From: Paracoccus methylovorus
Lineage (GTDB): Bacteria; Pseudomonadota; Alphaproteobacteria; Rhodobacterales; Rhodobacteraceae
Length of the DNA stretch: 64,000 nucleotides
Direction of reading: 5' to 3'
NCBI RefSeq assembly: GCF_016919705.1
Contig: NZ_CP070372.1
Location: forward strand, 1 to 64,000
Below are positions 51,734 through 61,020 of the stretch, piece by piece. The notes under the pieces were generated by a model. The model saw nothing but the letters and a program-made list of their open reading frames with translations, made no database searches and was not told where the DNA came from. The position numbers and the translations under genes are program-made. Numbering within the stretch: the first letter of the stretch is position 1; each line of letters begins with the position of its first letter.

Positions 51734-54106
51734 ATGAGCATCAAGGATATCATGGAAAACCTGGATTACGGCACGGCCCCGGAATCGGCCGCCGACGTGC
51801 TGGCCTGGCTGGAGGCGCGTGGACGCAAGTTCGGGCATTACATCAACGGCGCATTCGTCGCGGGCAAAGGCCCGGCGATCACCGTGGAGAACCCCGCGAC
51901 CGGGAAACCGTTGGCCGAGATCAACGCCGCAACCCAGCCCGAAGTCGATGCGGCGGTCGGTGCCGCCAAGGCCGCTTTCGCCAAATGGTCGGGCCTGCCG
52001 GGATACGAACGGGCGCGCTTTCTTTACGCCATCGCCCGCACGATCCAGAAGCGCGAGCGGTTCTTTTCGGTGTTGGAAAGCCTCGACAATGGCAAGCCGA
52101 TCCGGGAAAGCCGCACTGCGGATATTCCGCTGGTCGTGCGGCATTTCTATCATCATGCCGGATGGGCCTCGGCGCTGACGACCGAGTTTCCGGGTCAGGT
52201 GGCGCTTGGCGTCTGCGGCCAGATCATCCCGTGGAACTTTCCGCTGCTGATGCTGGCATGGAAGATCGCGCCCGCGCTGGCGGCCGGGAATACGGTTGTG
52301 CTGAAACCCGCCGACCTGACCCCGCTGACCGCCGTGGCCTTCGCCGAGATCCTGTCCGAAATCGGCCTGCCCAAGGGTGTCGTCAACATCGTTCAGGGCG
52401 GAGCCGAGACCGGCGGCTTTATCACCGCGCACAAGGATCTCGCCAAGATCGCCTTTACCGGCTCGACCGCAGTCGGCCGCGAGATCCGCCGTGCCACGGC
52501 GGGATCGGGCAAGAAACTGTCGCTTGAACTGGGCGGCAAGTCGCCCTTTATCATCTGCGCCGATGCCGACCTTGATGCGGCCGTCGAAGGTGTGGTCGAT
52601 GGCATCTGGTTCAATCAGGGCGAGGTCTGCTGCGCCGGGTCGCGTCTTCTGATCCAAGAGGGCGTCGCACCAAAGTTCCTGGCCAAGCTGGATGCGCGCA
52701 TGGCCAAGATCCGCGTCGGCGATCCCTTGGAGAAATCGACCGATATGGGGGCGCTGGTCTCGGCCCGGCAGAAGGCCCGCGTCGAAGGGCTGGTGGCCGA
52801 GGGTGTCGCGCAGGGCGGCGCGCTGGTGCAGGCGCCCGGCAAGGTGCCCGCTTCGGGTCATTTTGTGTCCCCGGCCTATTTCCGGGATGCAGAAAGCGCG
52901 AATGTGGTTTCCCAGCAAGAGATCTTTGGCCCCATTGCGGTGACGCAGACCTTCCGCACGCCCGACGAGGCGGTCGAGCTTGCGAACAACACCGCCTATG
53001 GGCTGTCGGCCTCGATCTGGTCAGAGAATATAAACGTCGCGACCGATATTGCCGCGCGGGTCAAGGCGGGGGTCATCTGGATCAACGCGACCAATGTTTT
53101 TGACGCCAATGCGCCCTTCGGCGGCATGAAGGAAAGCGGCTATGGCCGTGAAGGTGCGCGGGAAGGGATGCGCGAGTATCTGCGCCCGGCGGGCACCAAG
53201 GGTAAGGCCGCAAAACCCATGGTTGTTCAAGTCGTGCCTTTGCCCGTTGTGGGTGCCGATGTGGATGCCACGGTCATTGACCGCACCATCAAGAACTACA
53301 TCGGCGGTGCGCAGGCGCGGCCCGATGGCGGGGCCAGCTATATGATCCACGGGCCAAAGGGCGCGGCGCTTGGGCTTGCCCCCGTCTCGGGGCGCAAGGA
53401 TGTGCGCAATGCTGTCGAGGCGGCGTCGAAGGCGGGCGGTTGGGCCGCGAATGCCCATAATCGCGCGCAGGTGCTGTATTTCCTTGCCGAGAACCTCTCC
53501 CTGCGTGCGGATGAATTCGCGACGGCCTTGCAAGAGGCGACAGGCGTGTCGGCCAAGGTGGCCAGCGCCCAGGTGCAGGCCACGTTGGAGCGCGTGTTCT
53601 ATTATGCCGGCATGGCCGACAAGGACGACGGGCGCACCCACGCGACGAAGCCGCGTCACCTGACGGTTTCGTTGCACGAACCATTCGGCATCGTGGGCGT
53701 CGTGGCCCCGGATGAAGCGCCGCTGCTGTCACTGATGTCGCTGATCCTGCCCTTGATCGCGATGGGGAACCGTGTCGTTGCGGTGCCCTCGGTCGCGCAT
53801 CCGCAGATCGCCGGGTTGCTGTATCAGGTCTTTGACACCTCGGACCTGCCGGGCGGTGTGGTGAACCTTGTGATCGGGCCACGCGACGCCGTGGTGCCCA
53901 CCTTGGCCGAGCATGACGCCGTGGCCGCGTTATGGCACTTCGCCGACGCCGATGGCGCTGCGCAGGCCGAGGCTTTGTCGGCCGGGAACCTGAAGCCCGT
54001 CTGGTCGGCCGAGGGACGCAGTCTGGACTGGGCCGCAGCGCAGGGCGATGAGTTCCTGCGCCGGGCAACGCAGGTCAAGACCATCTGGGTGCCATACGGC
54101 GCATAA
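51734..54106 (+). CDS. Two-domain aldehyde dehydrogenase, ALDH16 type
   Basis: This 790-residue protein has two ALDH domains. The first (about 30-490) is complete: CGQIIPWNFPLLMLAWKIAP, FTGSTAVGREIRR, SLELGGKSPFIICADADLDA (general-base Glu) and FNQGEVCCAGSRLLIQEG (catalytic Cys near 299). The second (about 520-790) keeps the fold (FGIVGVVAPDEAPLLSLMSL) but lacks the cysteine motif. This matches ALDH16, known from bacteria of this group and from animals. Right after DeoC it probably oxidises acetaldehyde to acetate. A hairpin terminator follows. Confidence 0.9.
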   Translation: MSIKDIMENLDYGTAPESAADVLAWLEARGRKFGHYINGAFVAGKGPAITVENPATGKPLAEINAATQPEVDAAVGAAKAAFAKWSGLPGYERARFLYAIARTIQKRERFFSVLESLDNGKPIRESRTADIPLVVRHFYHHAGWASALTTEFPGQVALGVCGQIIPWNFPLLMLAWKIAPALAAGNTVVLKPADLTPLTAVAFAEILSEIGLPKGVVNIVQGGAETGGFITAHKDLAKIAFTGSTAVGREIRRATAGSGKKLSLELGGKSPFIICADADLDAAVEGVVDGIWFNQGEVCCAGSRLLIQEGVAPKFLAKLDARMAKIRVGDPLEKSTDMGALVSARQKARVEGLVAEGVAQGGALVQAPGKVPASGHFVSPAYFRDAESANVVSQQEIFGPIAVTQTFRTPDEAVELANNTAYGLSASIWSENINVATDIAARVKAGVIWINATNVFDANAPFGGMKESGYGREGAREGMREYLRPAGTKGKAAKPMVVQVVPLPVVGADVDATVIDRTIKNYIGGAQARPDGGASYMIHGPKGAALGLAPVSGRKDVRNAVEAASKAGGWAANAHNRAQVLYFLAENLSLRADEFATALQEATGVSAKVASAQVQATLERVFYYAGMADKDDGRTHATKPRHLTVSLHEPFGIVGVVAPDEAPLLSLMSLILPLIAMGNRVVAVPSVAHPQIAGLLYQVFDTSDLPGGVVNLVIGPRDAVVPTLAEHDAVAALWHFADADGAAQAEALSAGNLKPVWSAEGRSLDWAAAQGDEFLRRATQVKTIWVPYGA

Positions 54107-54118
54107 GCAAAAAGAAGG

Positions 54119-54146
54119 AATAAGCCGGGGCCTCTCTTGGCTTATT
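54119..54146 (+). terminator. Terminator of the deoxyribose-type operon
   Basis: Arms AATAAGCC (54119-54126) and GGCTTATT (54139-54146) with a 12-base loop, then a short T-rich tail. Confidence 0.65.
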
Positions 54147-54373
54147 TCATCTCTGCCGCTTGGTTCAGCCGCAAAGCCCTTGCGTCAACCGACGACTGCT
54201 TATTTTCCACGCCCACGATCCAGCAAGTGAAATAATCAGTTCACTTGCAGGTTGTGCTGACGTATCTTTGCACTGGCTTTCGCAATCCAGCCGGCCAGCT
54301 TGGGCGCGGGTTCACGGCCGCCACCGCGAAGACGCACGGCGCATTGCACAAGATACCAAAAAGGGATGGGGAC

Positions 54374-55762
54374 ATGGGTTTTCGGGGCGTCTTTTCCGTG
54401 CGGGTCTGCGGGCTGACGGCGATGCTTTGGGCGATTGCCGGGGCAGCGTCTGCACAGGATCCCTTGGCTTCGAATAACGGGCTTTATCCCGGGGCCAGCG
54501 AATGGGACGGCCGGTTTTTGGCCGCGAACCTTGACTACCCGATGCCCGCTTCCAACGACATCGTCCTTGCCTCCAACAGTTGGTCGCCCGCACGCAATCG
54601 CGAGCCGCTGAACGTCGACAGCGCCGCCGAATATGCCGACAGGTTGCGGGTCCACCTGTCCCGGACGCTGCGCACCCTGATTGACAAGCCGGAGGAATGG
54701 GATCCTGTCCGCGCCGGGTGGTACGATCTTGTCTGGAGCGGCGAGGGAAGCCAGACCGGGGACGGGATCGACCCGACTTCGGGCCGCGAGGCGCTGATGA
54801 ATACCTATTCGGGCCAGATCGTCCCGCCAGAAACATTTTCCGAACCATACCGGCCCACCGCGCCGGTGCAAAACCACGCCGTGATCTATTACAACCACGT
54901 TGCCGCGGGGATGCTGGGGCGGCTGTGGTCGAATATCTATACCCCCAACCTGAGTCAGGCAGAGTTTCCGACCGGCTCGATCGTGGTCAAGGTCGAGGCC
55001 GTCACCAACACCGAAAGCAACTGGAATGCGGTTGCCAACAGCGGTCTTTGGCATGTCTTTCGCCCGACGACCGAGGATCAGGCACGCAACGAACCGGATC
55101 TGGTGCCGCAGGTGATCCCGGTCCGGCCGTTCCAGATTGCCGTCAGGGTAAAGGACCCCGTGGCGGCGCCGGAAACGGGCTGGGTCTTTGCTATCTATGT
55201 CCATGACGCCAATGCAGAGGGCGACACGCCCTGGGACCGGTTTGTGCCGGTTGGGCTGCAGTGGGGCAACGACCCGGAACATGCCGAAAACTTTCTGGAC
55301 CTGAAGGGGACGGAGCCCCTGCAGCAAAGCTGGATAAACCCGGCAGCGCCTGCCTTTGCCCGGGACACTTTGGGCTGGGGCGGACGTCTGGCCGGCCCGA
55401 TGGACGTAGCGACCCGGCATAATGTGATCACGGTGTCGGGCAAGCGCTATACCGGCGATACGAGCCTGTCCGCCTCGTCCTGCCAAAGCTGTCATGGCGC
55501 TGCCGAATTCCCCTTTACGGCCAATCTTTATCCTTCGCCCAACCGCATTCTTCCGCGCGATGGACGACCTTTCCTGATGTATGATCCCGGCTCGGCCGAC
55601 TGGGCGCGGTGGTTCCAGAATCGCCCCGGTACCGAGGCGATGTCGGCGAATATCGGCGGGAAGGGGCTGGACTACGACCTGGCGCTGATGAATGCGCTGT
55701 CGACGCATGCGCAGGCTATGGGCATCCAGGCTTTTGTGCGAGGGTCGTTGCATGTGCACTGA
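54374..55762 (+). CDS. Exported protein with one c-type haem motif (CxxCH)
   Basis: This 462-residue exported protein has a signal peptide of about 27 residues (hydrophobic to AGAASA, then QDP). A large unassigned domain fills residues 30-360, with LRVHLSRTLRTLIDKPEEWD and WYDLVWSGEG. A single CQSCH motif follows at 370-374 (SASSCQSCHGAAEFPF), and the end is HVH. A haem would attach covalently in the periplasm; a sixth ligand cannot be named. I do not recognise the family. Its stop is 42 bases before the nucleotidyl cyclase gene, which overlaps a Crp-family gene, so the three look like one operon. It could be a periplasmic redox or gas sensor for the cyclase, but it has no membrane segment to pass the signal. 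Confidence 0.75.
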   Translation: MGFRGVFSVRVCGLTAMLWAIAGAASAQDPLASNNGLYPGASEWDGRFLAANLDYPMPASNDIVLASNSWSPARNREPLNVDSAAEYADRLRVHLSRTLRTLIDKPEEWDPVRAGWYDLVWSGEGSQTGDGIDPTSGREALMNTYSGQIVPPETFSEPYRPTAPVQNHAVIYYNHVAAGMLGRLWSNIYTPNLSQAEFPTGSIVVKVEAVTNTESNWNAVANSGLWHVFRPTTEDQARNEPDLVPQVIPVRPFQIAVRVKDPVAAPETGWVFAIYVHDANAEGDTPWDRFVPVGLQWGNDPEHAENFLDLKGTEPLQQSWINPAAPAFARDTLGWGGRLAGPMDVATRHNVITVSGKRYTGDTSLSASSCQSCHGAAEFPFTANLYPSPNRILPRDGRPFLMYDPGSADWARWFQNRPGTEAMSANIGGKGLDYDLALMNALSTHAQAMGIQAFVRGSLHVH

Positions 55763-55804
55763 ACCGATCCCGCCGATTGCGAAGATGCAAAAAAAGCCGA
55801 CGGC

Positions 55805-58762
55805 ATGACGACGGCATGGTCGGAATATCGCCCCGTCTCGGCCCTGTTCGTCGATCTTGAGAACTCGGTGGGGCAGGTGGCGACCTTGGGCCCCGAGGCC
55901 TATGATCTTGCCTTGCAGGGCTTTCATGCCTTGGTTCAGCGGCAGGTAAGCAACTTTGGCGGCGAAGTCGCGCAATTTATGGGAGATGGGGTGATGTGCC
56001 TGTTCCACTCTCCCTTCGCCAGATTGTCGCGGGCCGAGGCGGCGGTAAGCGCGGCGCAGGAAATCGTTGCCGCGATGAAGGCGCCGGATGCGCCGTTCAG
56101 TGCCGATGTCCGGGTCGGCATCGCCTCGGGCCTGGCGCTTTTCAGTCAGGATGGGCAGGCCGCGGCCAAGCGCATGATCGGCAATTGCATCAATCTGGCC
56201 GCCCGGCTGCAAGCTGCGGCACATCCTGGCGAAACCCTTGTGTGTGACGAAACCAAAGGCGATGCCGAGGCAAGGTTTACCTTTGCCGCAGTGACGGGTC
56301 GGCCGCTCAAGGGGTTTTCCGGGGAAACGCTGTTGTGGTTGGCCTCTGCACCGCGTCCTCAGCCGGTCGAGGAATTACCCCGTCTTGTTCCGGCGCATCT
56401 GACGGACGTTCCCCTGATCGGCCGCGATGCGGAACTGGCACGGCTTGAGGCTACCCTGTCCGAAACCATTGCCGGTCATGGCCATTCTATCGCGGTTGTC
56501 GGCGAGGCGGGAATGGGCAAATCCCGACTGGTGCAAGAGTTTCTGCAGGGGCTGCTTGCGACAAGCTGCGCCCGCATGATTGTAAGTTGCAGCCGCGAAG
56601 GTGCGGGCAGCGATTATCACCCGATCAAGGATTACCTGCAGTGGCAAGCCGGGATAGCGCCCGCACATCAAGGCGATACCCGGGTCGCAAAGCTGGAACG
56701 GCTGTTTCGTCAGGACTGGGGCCTGACCCAGACGCAGGTTTCGGACCTGCTGCTGCTTCTGGATGCGCATTCGGATCAGCAGGCGTCGCTTAGTCAGGAT
56801 CCGATCATTTTGCGGGCATGGCTTTCGCAACTGATTATTCACCGGATCATTCTGGCGCGCGGGACGCAACCGGCATTGGTCATCGTCATCGAGGATGCAC
56901 ATTGGCTGGACCACAGCTCGCGGGAATTGCTTGCAAATCTGCATGCAATCCTGTCCGGACAGCCGATCCTGCTGGTCTTTACCCAACGGCTTGCGGGGGA
57001 AATCGCCACGCCCTGTCTGCCTGCCGATCAGGTCCTGCGGCTCAGACCACTGGGCGAGGCGAATGCGATGAAGATGATCCTTAGCTGTCTGGCCGACCGG
57101 CAGAAGGATGCGGGGATAGTCGAATGGGTCAAGGACAAGTCGAAAGGCGTGCCGCTGTTTCTGTCCGCCTTTGCCGATTTCGTGCGCAAGCGCGACATTC
57201 CCGATCTGGGTCAGCAAAAACTGCCGATGGACCTTTTGGATCTGTGCGAACAAAGCCTGATCAATCTGCCCATCGCCACCCGGCGCTTTGCACAGGCGGC
57301 GGCCGTCATGGGCTCGACCTTTGATCCCGAACTTGTCGCTGCGCTGATGGGCGATACCAAGGCGCAGATGGACAGCCATATCCAACGGCTTTCACAGGAA
57401 AATCTGGCCGCCAGACGATCCGGTCGCGGCGGGCTGGACTTTGCGCATGATCTGGTTCGCGAGGCGATCTATGGCAATCTAAGCCAGCAGTTGCGCCAAA
57501 GGCTGCATGGCGAACTTGCCGATCTGATGCGGAAAACCCGGCCCGATGCGCCATCCCATCTGCTTGCCCTGCATTACGAGCGCGCCGAACGGAACGCCGA
57601 TGCCATTGCCCAACTGGTGAATGCCAGCGTTGCGGCGGTGCGCGTCGGTGCCTTGCGCGAAGCCCGCGATCATCTGGCCAAGGCCTTTGAATTGCTGGAA
57701 CGCCTGCAGCCCGGCCTCGACAAGCTGCATCAGGAGCTGCTTTTGCGCAGTGTCGAGGGGCCGCTTCACATGATCCTTGGCGGGCCGGGCAATCTGGCCT
57801 TCGGCACCGCGCAGCACCGCTCGATGGAGTTGATGCATCAGCTTGGGATTACCGGCGGGCGGACCCATGTTCTTTATAACTCCGGGCTGCATGACTGGGC
57901 ATGTGCCCGATTGGACGCCGCAGACGAGATCAGCCACGATATCCTGTCGATGCCGGGCGAGGATGAAGAAGCCTTGCTAAGCGGTCACACGCTTGCGGGA
58001 CTGGTGGCATGGCACAAAGGAGATATTGCCGCGGCCAGAGCACAAATGGGCCATGTCATCGCACTTTACCAACCCGACAGACACGCGGCCCTGTTTCCGA
58101 AATATCTCAAGGATTTCGGGGTCTTCAGCCTGTTCTATTCAGCGCTTGCCGCGGCCATTGCAGGCGACCCGGACACCGCCCGCAACTTTGCCGTCCGCGC
58201 CGAGGACCTCAGCGAACGGCTGGGGATCGCGCATGCCAAGGGCTTTGGCAAACTGGCGCGCTTCCTGACCGAGATGTTCTGCGGCGATCCGGACGCCACC
58301 GCCCGGCACGCGACAAGCGGGTTGGAGCTTGCCCGGACCCACCGCTTCCCCGAATTCGAGGCGATGGCGATCTTTGCGCAAGGATGGGCGATGACCCGCA
58401 GCCCATCAACCCATGCCGAGGGGCTGGAAAAGATGATCGCGGGCTTCCAGAACTGGTGCGATACGGAATTCATCGCATGGCAATCCCTGTTCGAAGCCAT
58501 GATCGTTGAAGAGCTGGTTGTTGCCGATCGCCGGGCAGAGGCGGTCGTCCACCTGCGCCAACTCAAGACCCGGCTGGACTGGACCGGAGAGAAGCAGTTC
58601 CTGCCACTGGCTTTGAACGCCGAGGCACGTCTTCTGGCTGCCGATGGGCAACGGATCCCTGCCAGTGCCTGTGCCCAACGCGCGGTCGATCTGGCCAGAA
58701 AAAACGGCATGGCGCTGTGGCTGGCGCGGGCCGAGGACACCTTGTCCGGTCTCGACAGATGA
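55805..58762 (+). CDS. Class III nucleotidyl cyclase fused to AAA-type ATPase and helical repeats
   Basis: This 985-residue cytosolic protein has an N-terminal class III cyclase domain (1-180). Both metal-binding aspartates are present ([11 protein letters not shown]17; [11 protein letters not shown]61), as is the transition-state arginine ([14 protein letters not shown]134), so it should be active. [20 protein letters not shown], Walker A GEAGMGKS (233-240) and Walker [18 protein letters not shown] form a STAND-type ATPase. The rest (about 560-985) is rich in TPR-like helices. Such proteins are signal-integrating ATPase-cyclases. It is followed, with a 4-base overlap, by a Crp-family regulator able to bind a cyclic nucleotide. 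ATP or GTP as substrate is undecided; K169 of GRPLKGF may matter. Confidence 0.87.
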   Translation: MTTAWSEYRPVSALFVDLENSVGQVATLGPEAYDLALQGFHALVQRQVSNFGGEVAQFMGDGVMCLFHSPFARLSRAEAAVSAAQEIVAAMKAPDAPFSADVRVGIASGLALFSQDGQAAAKRMIGNCINLAARLQAAAHPGETLVCDETKGDAEARFTFAAVTGRPLKGFSGETLLWLASAPRPQPVEELPRLVPAHLTDVPLIGRDAELARLEATLSETIAGHGHSIAVVGEAGMGKSRLVQEFLQGLLATSCARMIVSCSREGAGSDYHPIKDYLQWQAGIAPAHQGDTRVAKLERLFRQDWGLTQTQVSDLLLLLDAHSDQQASLSQDPIILRAWLSQLIIHRIILARGTQPALVIVIEDAHWLDHSSRELLANLHAILSGQPILLVFTQRLAGEIATPCLPADQVLRLRPLGEANAMKMILSCLADRQKDAGIVEWVKDKSKGVPLFLSAFADFVRKRDIPDLGQQKLPMDLLDLCEQSLINLPIATRRFAQAAAVMGSTFDPELVAALMGDTKAQMDSHIQRLSQENLAARRSGRGGLDFAHDLVREAIYGNLSQQLRQRLHGELADLMRKTRPDAPSHLLALHYERAERNADAIAQLVNASVAAVRVGALREARDHLAKAFELLERLQPGLDKLHQELLLRSVEGPLHMILGGPGNLAFGTAQHRSMELMHQLGITGGRTHVLYNSGLHDWACARLDAADEISHDILSMPGEDEEALLSGHTLAGLVAWHKGDIAAARAQMGHVIALYQPDRHAALFPKYLKDFGVFSLFYSALAAAIAGDPDTARNFAVRAEDLSERLGIAHAKGFGKLARFLTEMFCGDPDATARHATSGLELARTHRFPEFEAMAIFAQGWAMTRSPSTHAEGLEKMIAGFQNWCDTEFIAWQSLFEAMIVEELVVADRRAEAVVHLRQLKTRLDWTGEKQFLPLALNAEARLLAADGQRIPASACAQRAVDLARKNGMALWLARAEDTLSGLDR

Positions 58763-59517
58763 GCCCGCCTGCCATGCGCGACGTCGATCGCTTCACACTG
58801 CTGGCCCAGCTTGAACCGGATATCAAACAGCGGGCTGCGGCTGCATTGCGATGGCGCAATTATAGCGCCGGCGAGATCATCATGGGGCCGGACGAAGACA
58901 GCGGCGACGTGTTCTTTCTGGGCTCCGGTCAGATATTCGCCGTGCATTGGACGGAAGACGGCCGCGAGATCATCTTTTCCGCGATCCCCGAGACCGGATA
59001 TTTCGGCGAGCTGATGGCAATCGATGGCGTGCGCCGCTCGTTGTCGGTCTATGCGCGCACGACCGCCAGTCTGGCCATCCTGCCCGGAAGCGTCTTTCAG
59101 GAACTGATGGACATCAGCCCGGCTTTCCGCCGCGCCGTCCTGATCGATCTGGCCAAGAAGGTCCGCGACCTGACCGAGCGGAACTATCAGTTGACGACCT
59201 ATTCTGTCATCGACCGGGTCAAGGCGTTCATCCTGCGCTTCGCGGCCGAAGCCAGCCGTTTGCAGCCCGGCGATCTGTTGCCGGATTTGCCCACCCACGC
59301 CGAAATCGCCGCTCATATCGGGGCGACCCGAGAGGCCGTGAGTCGCGCCTTTTCGACACTGAGACGCAAGAAAATCATCACCGGCAGCCGCCGCGGCCTT
59401 CAGATCAGTGACCCCGAGGCGCTGATGACGCCCTTCGGCACCGACGAGGACGAGGCGTTTTCCGGGTGCCGGCATCCCACCCGGCCGCAGCAGGCCGATA
59501 AAAGAAATACTCATTAA
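58759..59517 (+). CDS. Crp/Fnr-family regulator with intact cyclic-nucleotide pocket
   Basis: This 252-residue regulator has a cNMP-binding domain (20-125) and a C-terminal HTH_Crp (about 150-225). The phosphate-binding cassette reads [20 protein letters not shown] (80-99), with the FGEL glutamate and an arginine-serine pair as in true cAMP receptors. The HTH reads [20 protein letters not shown] then STLRRKKII. No Fnr cysteine cluster is present. The ATG at 58759 overlaps the cyclase stop by 4 bases, so the two are made together; an in-frame ATG at 58774 is possible. It probably responds to the nucleotide made by the neighbouring cyclase. Confidence 0.88.
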   Translation: MSPPAMRDVDRFTLLAQLEPDIKQRAAAALRWRNYSAGEIIMGPDEDSGDVFFLGSGQIFAVHWTEDGREIIFSAIPETGYFGELMAIDGVRRSLSVYARTTASLAILPGSVFQELMDISPAFRRAVLIDLAKKVRDLTERNYQLTTYSVIDRVKAFILRFAAEASRLQPGDLLPDLPTHAEIAAHIGATREAVSRAFSTLRRKKIITGSRRGLQISDPEALMTPFGTDEDEAFSGCRHPTRPQQADKRNTH

Positions 59518-59554
59518 TCGAGGCATCGGCCCCGGCACCATCTGTGGTCCACCT

Positions 59555-59725
59555 TCACGCCGCGTCCAGCGCCATGCCCTGACAGGCCGCTTGCTGGTGA
59601 AGCCTCTCGTACACGGGGCGATAGCGCGAGTTGTGCATATAGACGCTGAGGGCCGACAGGATCAGATTCAGATCCTCATCCGACAGCAAAGGTTGGAACT
59701 GCGTATCCGATTTTTGGTACGGCAT
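59555..59725 (-). CDS. Small protein of 56 residues, unknown function
   Basis: This is a 56-residue minus-strand gene, preceded by GGGAGAAAG at the proper distance. The protein begins MPYQKSDTQFQPLLSDEDLN, continues LILSALSVYMHNSRYRPVYE and ends CQGMALDAA. The even mix of charged and hydrophobic residues suggests a short helical soluble protein. The coding frame has the GC bias of a real gene. It is convergent with the Crp gene. I do not recognise it. Confidence 0.55.
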   Translation of the reverse strand: MPYQKSDTQFQPLLSDEDLNLILSALSVYMHNSRYRPVYERLHQQAACQGMALDAA

Positions 59726-60069
59726 GAACTTTCTCCCATTGGATAATAGCCATTTCCTCCGTGGCCTGCAGGAATGAATTTACCGGCACGGATCGCCGGG
59801 CGATGTGCGCAAGATCACAAACTGCGAAAGAATTTCATCCAGAAGGCGAGATGGCGACAGCCGCCACAGCCTGTTTGCCCGCGACGATCCGGACGTTTAT
59901 CTGGGGCTTTGCTGATCGGGAAAAATCGGCTCAAAGGGAATAGCTGAAGTTGCGGCCAGTTAACGGGCCGTTGACGACCCTGATCGGTTCACTCACGCCG
60001 GCCAGCATGACCTGCCCGGCGGGTTCGATCCTTATTTGGTCGTGCGTGTCGCATCCGCGTGATCTTGTA
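59726..60069. other. Intergenic stretch with no recognised gene
   Basis: 344 bases. A 60-codon plus-strand frame at 59761-59943 lacks a good ribosome-binding site and has no family resemblance. A promoter for the gene at 59555-59725 is expected near its left edge. Confidence 0.4.
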
Positions 60070-60246
60070 TCATGCGCCCTCTTGAGCCCGGCGCAGGTTC
60101 ACGACGGATTTTATCGCCATGCGCTTCGCCTCCTCGGGCGCGACGCCCATGGCGTCGCAGTTATGGAGGATGGCTTGCATGACCCGCAATTCATGGTCAT
60201 TGGCCACCGACTGATCCCGAGGTGGCTGGGGGCCTTGCGCCGTCAT
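60070..60246 (-). CDS. Small protein of 58 residues, unknown function
   Basis: The 58-residue protein begins MTAQGPQPPRDQSVANDHEL and continues RVMQAILHNCDAMGVAPEEA then KRMAIKSVVNLRR. The second part looks like a short helical domain. Its ATG overlaps the stop of the 42-codon gene upstream by 4 bases (ATGA), which supports both frames as real. Function unknown. Confidence 0.55.
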   Translation of the reverse strand: MTAQGPQPPRDQSVANDHELRVMQAILHNCDAMGVAPEEAKRMAIKSVVNLRRAQEGA

Positions 60247-60371
60247 CTGCCTTTCCTTGCCACGACGCTTGCCACCACATCCTTGGTGCTGGGCGCGGCA
60301 GCGATCACCTTGGCCTTTTCCTTCTTGGGCTTCTTTTCGTCGCGTTTTCGTTTGTTCATGCCCTTGGCCAT
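60243..60371 (-). CDS. Very basic 42-residue protein
   Basis: The protein reads MAKGMNKRKRDEKKPKKEKA and then a less charged half ending VARKGR. With about 15 lysine or arginine residues of 42 it may bind nucleic acid or the ribosome. GAGGAG lies 6 bases before the ATG at 60371. Its stop overlaps the next small gene (60246). Too short for family assignment. Confidence 0.5.
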   Translation of the reverse strand: MAKGMNKRKRDEKKPKKEKAKVIAAAPSTKDVVASVVARKGR

Positions 60372-60541
60372 CTTCTGGCTCCTCTGGTTGCCGTCGACAG
60401 TCGACGGAATGTGCAGCGTAGACCTTTGTACGGGGATAGATAGACAATTCGCTGCGACTGTGACCTGGGCCTGCACCCGGCGCATGTCGCGACCGGTTGC
60501 CTATGTCCACAATCCGCAGCGACACTCTTGAATGTAAAGAA

Positions 60542-60571
60542 ATACCATCCATATACCATCCAAACGGATGG
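60542..60571. promoter_or_regulatory. Operator-like repeat upstream of the ribbon-helix-helix regulator
   Basis: ATACCATCC occurs at 60542-60550 and 60553-60561, 11 bases apart, and CCATCC (60556-60561) faces GGATGG (60566-60571) across AAAC. This direct-plus-inverted design ends 16 bases before the regulator ATG and is what a self-regulating RHH protein would bind. Confidence 0.55.
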
Positions 60572-60587
60572 AAAAAAGGTGCCGACG

Positions 60588-60995
60588 ATGCGTCAGTTAC
60601 GAGAGAGGACGCCGGAAAGCGAGAAGATCACGCTGAATCTGGGCTTTGTCGATCTGGGCCGGATCGATCTTCTGGTGCAGGAAGGCTTTTATTCGAACCG
60701 AAGCGATTTCATCCGCACGGCGATCCGCAACCAGTTGGACAGTCATGGAGAGGTCGTCACCCGCTCGATCCAGCGCAACACGATGGAGCTGGGTTTGCGC
60801 GATTACAGCCGTGCGGAACTGGAAGCCCTCCGCGATGCCGGAGAGGTGCTGCACGTCAAGGTCGTGGGGCTGGCGCGTATTGCCGCCGATGTGACGCCGG
60901 AGCTGGCCACCGCCGTCATCGGTTCGATCACTGTCCTTGGCGCGCTGCAAGCCGGGGCAGACGTCCGGCGAGCGCTTGCCGACCGTATTCACTAA
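60588..60995 (+). CDS. CopG-type ribbon-helix-helix regulator
   Basis: This 135-residue protein starts with a ribbon-helix-helix DNA-binding fold: EKITLNLGFVDLGRIDLLVQ (strand and helix 1) and EGFYSNRSDFIRTAIRNQLD (helix 2). The rest (about 60-135) may be a ligand or dimerisation domain and does not show the NikR nickel motif. A repeat-rich operator candidate lies directly upstream. It is followed after 25 bases by the esterase gene on the same strand, a common pairing, so it likely controls it. Confidence 0.8.
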   Translation: MRQLRERTPESEKITLNLGFVDLGRIDLLVQEGFYSNRSDFIRTAIRNQLDSHGEVVTRSIQRNTMELGLRDYSRAELEALRDAGEVLHVKVVGLARIAADVTPELATAVIGSITVLGALQAGADVRRALADRIH

Positions 60996-61020
60996 TCACC
61001 CCTATCCAAGGATCACCAGC

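Noticed and set aside
54236..56224. 662-codon minus-strand frame opposite the haem-motif and cyclase genes
   Set aside because: The plus strand carries CxxCH and all cyclase motifs; the minus product has no domain.
59761..59943. 60-codon plus-strand frame
   Set aside because: No ribosome-binding site, no composition or family support.
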